NCBI GenBank assembly: GCA_020466095.1
Contig: CM035807.1
Location: forward strand, 109,886,906 to 109,950,905
Source: Chlorops oryzae
Lineage: Eukaryota; Arthropoda; Insecta; Diptera; Chloropidae
DNA: 64,000 nt
Direction of reading: 5' to 3'
Under the pieces are notes generated by a model. That model was given only the letters and a program-made list of their open reading frames with translations. It ran no database searches and was not told the DNA's origin. Positions 1 through 11,852 of the stretch are shown piece after piece; within the stretch, counting starts at the first letter, position 1, and the number at the start of each line of letters is the position of its first letter. The translations under genes were made by a program, and so were the position numbers.

Positions 1-29
1 AGAGGAGTGTACGCAAGGAGAAAGTATAA
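1..29. repeat. 3' end fragment of a pogo/Tigger-like MITE
   Basis: The first bases match the right end of the better preserved copy at 20212-20365 (the GAGTGT.CGCAAGGAGA.AGTA part). It is a truncated fourth member of the family also seen at 42236 and 44264. Assignment rests on similarity between copies in this window. Confidence 0.4.
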
Positions 30-117
30 TGTACATAGCAACGTTGCAAGATGACTGATTTTAAAAAGCAGGATTCTTAAAATATTTCCCCCAAGAATGT
101 GTGGCAACGCTGATACT

Positions 118-366
118 TATCGAGCCCTAACCGCCAAATTGACGTAAGTGACAAAAAACAAATTTTACAGGAGAGCGTTTTTCCTGAAGTTGTTTGCATT
201 GACTGCCATACAAATTATAAAACTTATAGTGCAATATCTCCGTTAATATTGAGCATATCGTCGTAATATTTTACTAGGTGATGAGTTTCAGGCTGAAGAA
301 CATATTTTCATCAAAAAGTCAATTTTGGAAAAAATGTCACATCAATTTGGCGGTTATGGCTCGATA
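118..366. mobile_element. MITE with 23-bp terminal inverted repeats, TA-flanked
   Basis: The left end starting TCGAGCCCTAACCGCC at 120 and the right end finishing GGTTATGGCTCGA at 364 are inverted copies matching at 22 of 23 positions. Both are flanked by TA (118-119 and 365-366). A TA duplication is what Tc1/mariner-type transposases leave, so this is probably a non-autonomous element of that superfamily. It has no coding capacity. Confidence 0.6.
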
Positions 367-2843
367 TATTCATATAGAAATAAATTTGATTCCAACATTT
401 CCGGTCACCGGTTCCGGGACCGTCTTTCAACAGTTACAGGTATGGCGCTAGAGCGGCCCTTAGTTAAACTTTCACTAGCAGGATGATCGGGTATTGGATC
501 AAAACTGGTGGCACATTGGAACTCTAAGGGTGCAATATACGAAAGGTTGACCAAATTAGGGCGAAGGTACAATTGTCCGAGAGTCATGCTTGCAACACTC
601 TCTGTCTCGCTCTCTCCCATTCTTTCTCGCATGCACGCATTACTCTTGGACTATTGTACCTCGGCCCTGACCTACATAAGTATGTAAACATATTTAAACA
701 TGGTAAAGCAGTAATCAGGAGCCCACGGCCTGGTTAGCCTGCCTGCTCTTTGGGAAGGCCTCCTTAAGTAATTCTCTCAGCTGCTGCTGTGGTTAACGAT
801 GAGAGGACGATGACCTCGAATCATGACCAAGGGCTTCGATAATGTCGATGTTCACATAAAAGATAAAATTGGTACGCTGAGCAGGTAGTAGAACCCACAG
901 TCGTGTCTACTGGGTAGGCACTCAGTGTAATCAAGTTAGGCATCGATTTAAAAAATAACACTACCCAATTCCTTACATAAGACATTGTGCCGTGAAGATT
1001 AAAAAAGATTTTTCTCCCAAATAAATACTTCATTCCATATTTTTTTTATATCTTTTTTTTTTTATTATGTACTCATACAAGTCAAACTGATTTATTGAGT
1101 CGACTTTACATCATCTCAAGCCCTTGACGTTTCGTTCCGTTCCATTCCGTTCCGACGCAGATCCATTCCGTTCATAAAGCGAGCGAGTTCACACAGTTAA
1201 AAAGGCGCAGATGACCTCGTTGTTAATTTTCAATTGTGAAAAATATATTTTTATGTTTTATTACGCTCCACGATAATAAGAATTAATTGCCCAGAAAGAA
1301 GACTTCCATAGACCGAACGGAGATATCCACTACTTCTTTCAAGTGCTTTCGAGCTGCTCCATTTTCACATTATTACGCAGTGCGCTGCGTTGCGGCGCGG
1401 TGCGGTGCGGTATGCATATCATTGAGGTAACTCTATTTTAATTAGCCAAAGCAACTGACACAAAAAAAAAAAAAAAAAAAAAATAAAGGAATTTTTTTCT
1501 CGGTTTTTGTTAAATTTTTCTCTCGTCTTCGGAAATTTCAACTCGAACAGAACAGCCCGAAAATTTGTTGACCGCAACGCAACAGGTCGTATGTAAATGA
1601 GTGACAGCAAATTGGTGGCTGAGCCCATTTTCGGAAACAATGCTCCGCGAGGGCGTTCAGGAAAGGGTCAGCAGCAGCAGCAGCAAGAACAGACACCAGA
1701 ACAGGCCGAGAGAATTACTCTTAATTCAATTTTAGCAGCAATTCGATGGCTTCGAAGAACAAGAAGAAAAAAAGAACTGTACTGCATTAGGGCATTTAAT
1801 TCACGTATTAATGAATGTGTGTGTGTGTGTGTTTGCTTTCGCTTTGCCTTCCACCTGTCTAACGCTTAAGTGCGTGTATTTTGCTGTTGATTGCTCGATT
1901 GTCCCCGAACGATGCGCAGGTGAAAATTGAACCCAAGAAGCCAACGTCTTCGCTTTCAATGAAACATGTGCTTATATATATACTTATGTAGGTATATAAA
2001 TATATGTGAATATAATGTCCTCTGTGCCGCTTGAAATTCAATCCTTGGCAAACAATTCGATTTACAGCCTTCTTGAGTCTCGCACTCGAATATCGATCAA
2101 TGCGGAACCGTGAGTGTAAATGAATTGGAGCCTCAATCTGAGAATGAGAAGCATTTTTTGAGCACCCATGGAAGTGCAATAATTATCTCTCGATTTTGCC
2201 TTGAATGATGACAACACTTAAGGGCAAAAACAAAAAAAAAAAAAAAACGAAAAACAATAGAAAGCAAATGGAAGCAAAATTCAATACTGAGGTCATCCTC
2301 GACAGCCGTAATGGCTTAATTCAGAGCCATTGATTTGTGTCCTTATGCTGACAAACGATTTTCAATTGCATGAAAATGCACGAATGGAAATGAAAATGAC
2401 AATGAGAATAGAAATGGAAATGGAAATGAGAATGTGAATGTGAAAGGAAAAACGGAATTGAAAAGCGAATTGAATCGAAATCGATAATTATGGAAAACCT
2501 TCTCCGAGGGCTCTCAGTGTGCTGCATTTTCGTTTCAATTGGGAAATTGTGTATTAGCTTAATGAACAATCGGAAAATGCTTTTCTACGGGAAGGAAGTC
2601 ATTCAGAATTTTTTAATTTTCTTGAAAGAAATTGTTAGGGAAATACAATTAATTAAGTATGATTAAAAAGAGTGATTGCACTAGGACTAGATTCACCTCC
2701 GTCACACCATCCATCGGCCGAGTTCAAAATTTTTTCAATTAGTGTCCTGAAGGTCATTCATACAATATTAATACTATACTGTATGGTCAACTTCATTGGC
2801 AACTGCAGCGTTAGTGGAATTTTTGGCATATGTGCCTATTTAT
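367..2843. other. Non-coding stretch
   Basis: AT-rich sequence with no supportable gene. It holds TTCCG-type pentamers near 1129-1165, an A run at 1460-1482, a short CAG run near 1670-1683 and a TG run near 1815-1832. Open frames here are short and low in complexity. Confidence 0.6.
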
Positions 2844-3432
2844 CAGCGTTGCCAGATCACTTTTCTTGCGAAGCGGGGATTTTTTTTCAACATTTTTCTA
2901 AAGTATGGGAAATTTCATTTAAAGTTCGGACATATTGCAGTTTCGATGACCTTTTTGCCATCAAAGTGAAAACTTTGAAATTCTCTTTTCAGTTTTTGAC
3001 TTTGGAAGCCATTTTGGTATAAAAAAGGTCTCATTAGCATTGCTTTTCTAACTTTTTTCCAATTCTACAATGAATTTCCTTCAAAACCTTTGTGGTACAA
3101 ATTTCATACTTTATATGTGGTCTTGCCCAAAAAAAAATAAATGATATAAAAAAGGACTTGAACTCCTCAGGGTTACCTACATTTTAGATCGCGACCTCTC
3201 ATACAACCTTTTGTTCACAATGACCCCCCAAAACTAGCCCTAGACAAAAAATCACTCTAGTATGGAACACCCTGTATAATTTTAATTGTAAGATTTTGAA
3301 AAGTGCTGCCAAAAATGGGGGAATTTTTTGGTTGAAAATTTATGAGAAATAAAAGGACCAAAGATTTTCGGATTATTTTAAAAGAAATAGGGAATTTTTA
3401 TGTCGAAAAAAGTGGAACGTGTGGCAACGCTG
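2844..3432. repeat. Region bounded by inverted CAGCGTTGCCA motifs
   Basis: CAGCGTTGCCA at 2844-2854 faces its exact inverse at 3422-3432. The same end sequence bounds the better supported hAT-like element at 56035-56557, but here the 8-bp flanks do not match, so the element boundary is uncertain. Inside, 3200-3280 carries another dispersed repeat that ends in the string GGAACACCCTGTATA and recurs near 60620-60705. Confidence 0.35.
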
Positions 3433-5280
3433 CTCCATTTGTATGTCTAAATATTTTGGCTATGATTAAGTGAGCTGTTTTCCAACAAATTTGATTCACA
3501 CACCCTCTTCGCTAGCTCGAAAATGCTTTCTTCCTAGAACTTTAAGCGAATAGTTCCTACGCTTGGCTGATTCTTTAACCTCCGATGAGAAGGTATTAAC
3601 GAGGGTTGCCCATCAGTTGAAGACCCATCAACGTGACGGTGTGAGGCGTTAACGCAAAATTGGGAGCAACTCACAGAGTACACAGACAAGAGGAATATAA
3701 GTAGTTATCAGAACCATGAATCTGTTAGATGAGGAGTTGGTTATTTTTTGACCGGATGGACTGAAAAGCACTTCACTCTTCATAAAAAATGCGTAGACGA
3801 CGAAAGTGCGAGAATTGAATGAAATTTTATTTCGAAAATTATAAATTTTTTATATAAATTAATTTTGCTTGATCTGTAGGCAGGGAAAGCTATTTAGACG
3901 GGCGGATATTTTCGACTGCAAAGAGTTTGAAACGCGTAACGCTTAAAGACAATGGAAAATAAATAAAATTGTTCCCTTAAATGATTTAAGAGACGTTCCG
4001 AGTGTCCGAAAGGTGACCGAAAAAACACAGAGTGAGATAGAGAGAGAGAGAGAGAGAGAGATACATATGTATGTACATACAGCCGTCTAATTTGCATGTT
4101 TTCCATATAATTATGATGAATGAAATGGATGTGATGGGTTTCATTACTTTCGAGAAAATGAAGTTTAAACAAAATTGGGAAAGTTTTTGACTTCATATTT
4201 CTTTCCTTCCTACTTTGTTTGCGGGCGCTTCAATTCAATATATCTTCTTTAAGACCGACTCAACCGCATCGTGTTACCTTTTTCTTTTTTTTCTCTTTTT
4301 TTTTTTTTTTGTGGCTCAGTGTGCAAAGCAAATACCCACGAGTGCGGTCCACGAAACCAAATGGTTGCGATTGCGATGAAAGATGACGGAAGGAGCATGC
4401 ACAAACAAATGCAGCTATGCGAAAATTTAGTTTTCCCATCAGCAGCGAATGGAAGCGCATCAATTTTCCCTGTTCCAGATTCCTGAGTCTTCTATTTGCG
4501 TTGTCGACGTGAAAGCAAAGTGCACAGGATATTTGATTACAGATGACATGACGAGGAGAATCGGGGGGTTTTCTAAGTGGCTCTTAACGTCTATCAACAG
4601 AAAAGGTTGATGCTCTCCGCATGGGCATACAATGTGAAAAATCTAACTTGATTCTCTTTTAATTTGATCAAAAAAGGTCCTTACAGTAGCTAAAAAAACA
4701 AATCTTAAAAGAATTTCTCAGGTGCATCAATCAGAAAAAAAAGAACCTCCGACCGCTCGATCTTTTTCGTATCAATCACTTTGTTAACCCTTAATTAAAA
4801 CGTGAAGAATGTTACTCTGGCTATAATCACGGATTAGACAATAACAAGTGTTATTCTTGTGTTCTTTTGTTTTGTCGAAGCATGACACACAAAAAATAAA
4901 AAAAAGACAGTCGTAACGCGTGTCGATTGACATGCTCCTACAATCTGTCTTTCTTGGCAACGCACAGAAACGAAGACGTGACATTGACTTGGGACACTCG
5001 CCCGCTCTCAATGATAACCACTTCCCAAAGTCACGTTAGAAGACGGACAAGGGTCGAGTCTGGCGTAATTTTCATGTGATTGATTTAATGAACGGGGAAA
5101 GCGCCAGATATCAAACCTCAAATTATTTGTAATGGGGTCTTTACGGCTTCAAAACGCAATGGGGAGATTCGATGATATTCATTTTAATTAACCGAGATTA
5201 TCTTTTTCTTGGACACAGTGGAACCTAGATTTTAACTCAGTTCTCTTCTTCTTCTACATCTTCTTCTTAAGGTTTTTTTT
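3433..5280. other. Non-coding stretch
   Basis: No gene is supported. There is a GA microsatellite at about 4029-4062 and a T-rich tract at 4278-4310. The remaining sequence is AT-rich without splice-bounded open frames. Confidence 0.55.
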
Positions 5281-5435
5281 TTCCTCTATTCAGATTTGGT
5301 CATGCTTCTCCTGAGGTGTGGGTATGTGATCTTGGCACCCATTCTGATCGTGGATCATGTCATCGCTGAGGCTCATTTTTTGCTGATATTTTTCATCTGA
5401 CCGGTCTACGTAGTTTTCGGTTTGTCTGCCCTTTG

Positions 5436-5690
5436 TCAGTTTGCTGGAATGGTGGTGGATATTTCCTTTTTTGCGGGGGTTCTCCGGCGGTCGCCTTTGA
5501 ACATGGCAATACCATAGCGTCTGACTAGTTTCAGTGATGGGCTTATGATATGTTTGCTCCTAATGTGATCAAGTTTGGTTAGCCCCGCCGTCATCCTTAG
5601 CATTTTCATCTCAATTGTAGTTATTTTCCTCTCGAACGTTTTATGCATGGTCCAACATTCGGACGTCTTTTCAATCAATATTATAAAGGA
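5436..5690 (-). pseudogene. Degenerate reverse-transcriptase fragment of a non-LTR retrotransposon
   Basis: The minus-strand frame contains a stretch resembling the thumb/C-terminal part of LINE reverse transcriptases: SECWT, then K..ERK...EMKMLRM.AGLTKLDHIR.., followed by a degraded YG motif. In RTE-like and related LINEs this corresponds to the conserved block with ECW, EMRMLRW, G.TR.D..RN and R.RWYGHV. The tryptophan and the GHV part are lost, and the frame ends at 5436 before the usual end of the protein. No upstream finger/palm motifs such as YADD are visible, so it is a dead fragment. The clade is inferred from motif resemblance only. Confidence 0.55.
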
Positions 5691-8391
5691 ATGATTTTAT
5701 ATTGGTTAATTTAATCGGGATTGTCAATAGGAGGCACCAGATCAAGTGAAGAAGGGCTTTTGAAATAAAAAAGCAATATCATATAGACCACTTTAAAAGC
5801 TTTCACTGGGTACAGCTTCAAAACACTCCAACCCTCAGGGGAACAATGGATTTTAGAGAATAGGTTCAAGTTCTTTATAGCCGATCTCATTCTTATATTT
5901 ATTCCTGATCAAAGGCGAAAACAGGGGTGATTTTCAGTGTTCAACCCTCTCCAAAGTGAGAGGTTTCACAGAAGAAATTAGTTGTGATATAAGCTTTTGT
6001 AGCGCCTCAAGCTGCCCGAAATGATTTTCTACTCATGATAATAATTTTCTCCCCCTTGAAACATCCAGTGTAGATGGAAAATTTTTATAATGTTGTTATA
6101 AAGGACCCTCTTACAATGCGAAAAGCATCTGAAGTCCTTAATGATGAAATTTCCCATACAAAAGTTTAATTATTTTATTGAATAATTTTTGTTTTTTATG
6201 ACATACCATCCATAGAATCTTTTCCATCCCCCTCCTTTTGCCTGTTCAATTAATTCTTATTTCTGTTGCTCATTAAACATAAAACGATCTTTAGTTCATT
6301 TAATCACTTCTTCGTTCGACCATTCATTCAGGCGAGGTTTGCGGTCAAATCGACCTGAGCCAACTTGCTCACTCACCGACAATGTGTATTCGAACCGAAT
6401 CCGAGAATTGTATACTCCACCCTCCACTTCGCTGCAACTCATGACAATCTCGCTCCAAAAGGCATTTAAGCTGTTTCGGTTTAAAATATCTTTAGTGATC
6501 CGTAAGACTCATTCGTTTTAAGATATTTAATTGCGATTCCCTGGAATTGTCTTTTCACGAATTACGCGCCAAGGCGAGATACTTTTGCGTTAATCGCGTT
6601 AAACTAGTCTTCGGATGATTGGTGGTGGCGTCGCGTCCGTTGATGGAACGTGTTCTCTCGCATTCTTTGATTTTTTTTTTTTTTTAAGAATCAAACTCGG
6701 AGTCGGCGGATGGCTTTACGCAAATTAAGGAATTAAAACTCTGCCAAAGGATTCCATTTCCGGAAATAGTTAAATTCGTTCGGGTCCTCTCAAAAAATTT
6801 AATTGAAAAAACCAAATAAAATAAGAAGATAAATCAAATAGCGCACATCGAATTCGTTACGACTGCACTTAATCTCCTTAATGTGCAATTTTGCCCCGCC
6901 GATGCCCCTGCACACGCTCGCATCGAGTCAATAAAGCGTTTGTCCGTTCGGCCATAAGATTAATGGAACTTTGCTGAAATTTTAATTTCGGTTCTCTTTG
7001 CACAGAAATCACTCAACCTCAATGATGAAGCACTGGAGCTGGAGCTTTCGGAAGTGCCACATGCACATGTGTTGGCACATTTTTCCATTGAAATACGTCG
7101 GCATATCCACATACAATCGTGCACACTGTACATACATACATACATACATACATATGGGTGTGTGTAGGTTTATGAAAAAATCATAAAATTTTCGAATTCA
7201 CAAAAGAACAAAGCATTAATACGATGCTCTCTTCTGTAGCGATGGGCAGCCGCAAAGTTCACCTTGACAATGACTGCTGCAAAGATTGCCAGACCGCCAG
7301 GCCAGGGCCAGGCTTCACCGCTGAATTGTTGGTTAATTTACCGGGCAATTCACAGAAGAAGAAAAAAAAAAACTTCAATGCACGATATTTTATTTCGCAT
7401 TATATTCCAAAAGCTTTCGGCGAAGTCATGCAACAAAGTAATTATTGACTTTGAATGCGGCGTCTTTATTTCGGATAGCTGCCCACCCGGAACACACCGG
7501 GAATGCTATGCAAATTTAATTACAAGCTTCGCGTCAATGAAATCGCGATATTCTGCGGAATTACAATCGAGCGAGCTATACGCAAAAATCTGAAATTCTC
7601 TTTCGACAAATGACAAACATTCGGCAAGTCGAACTGAATTCAGGTGCTTCTTCGGTGCGTTTTCGGAAAAATTCTAGAGAATCAAAGCTTCAGCGGAAAT
7701 CCATAGTAAAATACTTCAATGGATTTCCTCGTAAGCTCTCCGAAGAATGCCATCATCGCAATTAAACATTCTTCGACTAAAGCTTCAATGCCTCTTGCCA
7801 ATGTTAACAGCTCCTCCCCTAAGTGTCCCAAAATAAGGCCAAAGTTACTTTAAATATGAGTTTGAAACCATGCATAAATAAAGTCTTAGCTGGGATCGGT
7901 AGGTAGAAGTGGCAGCTTATGCCCACATAAGCACGGAAACGAGACCCGTTGTGATGCCACGAAAGACCCGAATAACCTTATGGAAAGGATTTCTTTATGA
8001 ACCTTGCTATGTCCGACAGTTTTACACCGGAAAGCTCAGTAAGGCTAGAGAAGAAGGTAGATCCAAGTAGAGAGAGTCTACTGGGCATTAGTCCATGAGG
8101 TTGAGGACCGTTTCCTCCTCCTCCTACTCGGAGCCGCTAAAATGGCAAATATCGTTTAAAAACTAAAATCTTGGTCCCATAAAAAATCAATGGAAGATTT
8201 TTCTACCTTAAGTCTCTACTACTTAAAGGCTACAAATTCCCTTTACTTCATTTAGGGGAGATTTCCTAAAATTGGTAACAGTGCTTCTTGTGTTGCCAAC
8301 AAATTATGTATCTGAAATGTTCGCAACATTTTAACGGTCTTAACTCTTCAACTCCCAGTATCACCCGAAAATTTCAAATCCTTTGCTCGTA
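5691..8391. other. Non-coding stretch
   Basis: Mostly AT-rich. A CATA microsatellite lies at about 7129-7153. The segment 7890-8120 looks like part of a dispersed repeat preceding the TTAGG array. A possible short exon at 6377-6442 (-) is discussed among the findings. No convincing complete gene. Confidence 0.5.
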
Positions 8392-8475
8392 TAGGTTAGG
8401 TTAGATTAGGTTTGGTTAGGTTAGGTTAGGTTAGGTTAGGTTAGGTTAGGTTAGGTTAGGTGTTAGGTTAGGTTA
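8392..8475. repeat. Interstitial TTAGG array
   Basis: About a dozen copies of the pentamer TTAGG (written GGTTA here), of which some nine are uninterrupted, with a few variant units at each edge. TTAGG is the ancestral insect telomere repeat, which Diptera no longer use at their telomeres. An internal short array is therefore a tandem repeat rather than a chromosome end. Confidence 0.9.
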
Positions 8476-8654
8476 CTTGGGCTGTCTTTTTACTGGTATA
8501 AAAAGAAGCAGAAAAATTTAAGGTAAACTTACGGCGATGGAATGTGCTTGAATATCATTGATTGCAGTATGTTGCAATGCTCTATAATTGGTCAATTCAT
8601 GAATCTCAAATTAACCCTTCAATTCCCAGTGTCTCCTCACGCAATATTTTTTCG

Positions 8655-8755
8655 ATTTCTTCTAAAATTTTCATATTATGCTTTTATATTTGTTTCTGGC
8701 AACTCAAAGCAGTGATGCCAGTATTTGGGAAACAATTTTCCCTCCTATATTTATA
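8655..8755 (+). repeat. Dispersed repeat R1, copy 1
   Basis: Matches 10655-10775 in inverted orientation, including the block TTGTTTCTGGCAAC.CAAAG followed by CAGTGATGCCAGT.TT.GGG. In this strand both copies would encode the same fragment (YICFWQ.KAVMPV.G.QF), but the frame is too short and repeat-derived to be called a gene. Confidence 0.7.
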
Positions 8756-10221
8756 TTAATGGGCCTCATCTAGAACTGATCTTTTGTACTTTTATAGACT
8801 CTTTGACTTTTAGTTTTAGCTATCTTCCAATAAAATTATTTAAGGATCTCCCCTCTTAATGGTCAAATCTTTCGAAACACCCAAAAATGATCTCTCAAAT
8901 CAGATAGTTTCTCAAATCAAATCTCTCTTTGATCGTTCAACCCTAAAGCTGCCGAAACTCTCGCCCGAGTTCGAATGGGGCAATTAAAAACGAATCGGTT
9001 CATTGACTGCAGAGTATCATGATAACTCAATTTGAATTCCGTATTGACCCATTTTTTTTCCAGCTCAGCGCTAAATTTTTTTTTTATTCTCGCTTCATTA
9101 TTATGCAATTTTCGCTGACGAGATTTTTCGAGCGTTCAAATGCGGCCGAAAAAAACAAATGTCCCGCTTTTTCGTCTCATCGTTTGTTCTTCTTTTTCTG
9201 CTTCTTTATTTTTTTGTAATTTTTTTTTTTTTTTTTGTTTTTGCTAAGATCAGCCAAAAATGTATTGAAATATCGAGAAAATAAAAAATCCATCGCTGCA
9301 ATCGGAGCAGCCTTCATGTCTACATTCGGCGCACTTTTTTGCGTGTTTCACTTCCGTAAATAAATCCGAATTCTGAACCGGAATCGAACAATGCGTTTTG
9401 TGTTTTTTTCCTCTCATTGATTTGAACTGGTTTCTTTTATTTTTTTTTTTTAGCAACTTTTAGCATCACTCACCGGAATGAGTCTTCAAATGAGGTGAAG
9501 AAATTATTTCGAAATTATTTATTTCATCGCATCGAGATCGTTTGCGGGGAATCTCTACAATTTGGGGGGGAAAGAGCCATCCATGGTTCTAAATTTTGGT
9601 AAAAACGATAAAAAAAAAATAAAACAAGTTCTCGATTATATCGCAGGGCCTCTTTTTAATAGATCCTCTTCGATTGAAATAGAGCCCACCTTTGGTATGA
9701 AGCAAAATAGTTTCGCATTGATCAATGACATCATTGCTTTTAATTAAACGGCATAGACATCCGATTCGATTCGAAATTGTTCAAATCCGAAAATAAGTGT
9801 TTTAACGAAAATTTAGATGAAGCCACAAAAAAAAAAATAAGTAGTTAAGCACATGAGCGTTCCAAAGAAGTAACCAAAAAAAGGAAAAAAAAAAAATATA
9901 AAACAATATAAAATAAGGCAATAAAATTTGAATATTCGTACAGCAACAACGCCCAATATAATTTGAACCGGTAGCGAGAGTTCAGCTCACTTTTCGAGAA
10001 AACTTTGTTTGTGTGAACGAATGAAACTTATTCGGAGTCCAGTGGGATCTTAACCCTTCAACTACTATGTCTAAAATTATGAAAATTCAGATCTTCTCTT
10101 TCATTAAATCCACTAAAATGCCGTAGAATGATTTTTTGGCGACAAAAAATAGAATTGCAAAATATTTAACCCATTTTAGTTCAATGGTGCGACGGGATAA
10201 ATTTGAAAATGTAAAATTTTT
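8756..10221. other. Non-coding stretch
   Basis: AT-rich with long A and T runs (for example 9218-9238 and 9882-9896). No coding or RNA gene is supported. Confidence 0.55.
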
Positions 10222-10405
10222 TATTATTTGGGGTATTCACAAAGGCGTGTTAAAAACGTTGGAAAGTCGGAAAATCGGAAAATTGCGACTTCTTAAACAT
10301 TTTTTTAACTTTTTTTGTATCTTGCACAACTTTTTAAGCAATTAGACTTTCCCGATTTTCCGACTTTCCTATTTTCCGACGCCTTTGTGAATACCCCTAT
10401 TATTT
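10222..10405. mobile_element. hAT-type MITE with perfect TIRs and 8-bp TSD
   Basis: The element spans 10230-10397 (168 bp). Its ends, GGGGTATTCACAAAGGCG and the exact inverse at 10380-10397, are perfect 18-bp inverted repeats, and weaker complementarity continues for about 60 bp inward (GGAAAGTCGGAAAATCGG blocks). It is flanked by a perfect 8-bp direct repeat TATTATTT at 10222-10229 and 10398-10405. An 8-bp target duplication is characteristic of hAT transposases (P elements and Merlin also give 8 bp). No coding capacity, so non-autonomous. Confidence 0.85.
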
Positions 10406-10654
10406 TCAAAGCTGTAGCAACAATGCCAAAAGTTATTACAACACCACCGTATTGTTACCATTAAAAAGTTGCTCTCGTGATTAATCTCGTGAAAATTCAA
10501 TTTCGTATTATGGTTTCTTATGAATCAGTGATGCCAGATTGAGGTATTTTGCCCATTTTAAGAGATTTTTCTGATTTTATTTAGAACCAAAAATCACTTC
10601 AAATGTTTGAATGGAATTTTTGGTGTTATATTTCTATGGAAAACAGAAAAAAAT

Positions 10655-10775
10655 TGGATTTTATTTGAATATCCGAGGCAAAATTGATTCCCTAACACTG
10701 GCATCACTGCTTTGTGTTGCCAGAAACAAATATAAATTAATATTGATGAGAATTTCAGATAAAAATTCCACTGTT
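10655..10775 (-). repeat. Dispersed repeat R1, copy 2 (inverted)
   Basis: Inverse copy of the segment at 8655-8755, diverged by scattered substitutions and small indels. It contains CTGGCATCACTG (10698-10709), facing CAGTGATGCCAG at 10526-10537. Confidence 0.7.
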
Positions 10776-11759
10776 CGGCGATAAGTGGATAATGAAATGG
10801 AGTAAATTTTCGAGATGTCATGGATTCATTTTAAGGAATTACAACAATTATAGAAATGGGCATTGCAACATGCTGAACTCATTGATCCTTGTAGCGCATT
10901 CTATCGCCGAAAGTTTTCTGCATTCCTTTTCAACCCCCAGCGAAACCGTCGATTGCGTCGAATACATTATTTCAGGAATTGATGAACTTTTTGAACGATT
11001 CATTGACAAAATCTTTGAAGATTGGAAAACCGTTTGGCGAACTGGATGAATTAATTACGCGAGATGATATTTACATACCAGAAATCATTCAAATGCTACT
11101 CATAAAAACTTCATGCTTGCTTAGCCGTTGGTTGTCTTGCTTTGCTTACTTGGCGAAGTAGTTCGCTTAACGCAAATCACCACTTATTTAGGATTTGAAT
11201 TTATTCGAACGATCATTGCAAATTTTAAGTGGAAAATTTTCACAGAATTTTTGGTGATTTAATTAAAATCGTTAAAGACTATTTATAGGAAATTCGATTG
11301 TTGCCTTGGCGTCGTTGGTTGGTCGCCTCTTGTTGTTACTTGGGCGGAGTTCAACTGACGAAATCACGTACATTTAGATTTTAGTTACTCGAACTCATGC
11401 TAATTAGTGGATTGTTCAAAATTTTTTTATTGAAATCGTTAAAGCGTTGGACGATCGAGCTGCCTCTGCGTCGTCTTTGTCGCCATCTTTTTTTTTGGGG
11501 GGGAGCTTCAATGACGGCACGTGTAATTGGAAGATGACTGTATAAAGCAATATAATTTAGTGAGCATTCATCCGTGTGTGTGTGTGTGTTGTGTTTGTAT
11601 GACAAGATGTTGTTGTGTGGATGTTGGCAAGCAAATTATTTTCTATTTAATTGAATGGCAATACTAAGAGCTCTGAAGTACAAGCAAATTAAACGGCACA
11701 AACTTGAGTAAATATTTATATCAATTATATAAATTTTTGTGGAAATTCTTTGGACTCAC

Positions 11760-11852
11760 CTGTGGCTGCAGCGAGTGCTCGAAGCCGTTGGTGGTTGTTT
11801 CTGGTGGCTCCAATTGGGAAAGGGATGTCTCCTGCAGCTCTCGAGCATTCAT
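11760..11852 (-). CDS. Putative first coding exon of an unrecognised gene
   Basis: On the minus strand an ATG at 11852 opens 31 codons that run exactly into a strong 5' splice site, CAG|GTGAGTCC (GTGAGT at 11754-11759), in phase 0. An in-frame TAA lies three codons upstream (11859-11861), so the ATG is the first possible start, and the -3 base is G. The codons look like fly coding sequence (GAG, CTG, CAG, TTC, GGC, CTC). The peptide begins MNARELQETSLSQLEPPETT, is acidic and polar, and has no signal peptide or membrane segment. I do not recognise the protein. No matching acceptor and second exon could be identified between 1 and 11.7 kb, so the next exon is probably outside the window and the gene has a large first intron. 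Confidence 0.55.

Noticed and set aside
7007..7169. Acceptor-like CTCTTTGCACAG followed by an open frame
   Set aside because: The frame runs into a CATA microsatellite before any donor, so it is probably chance.
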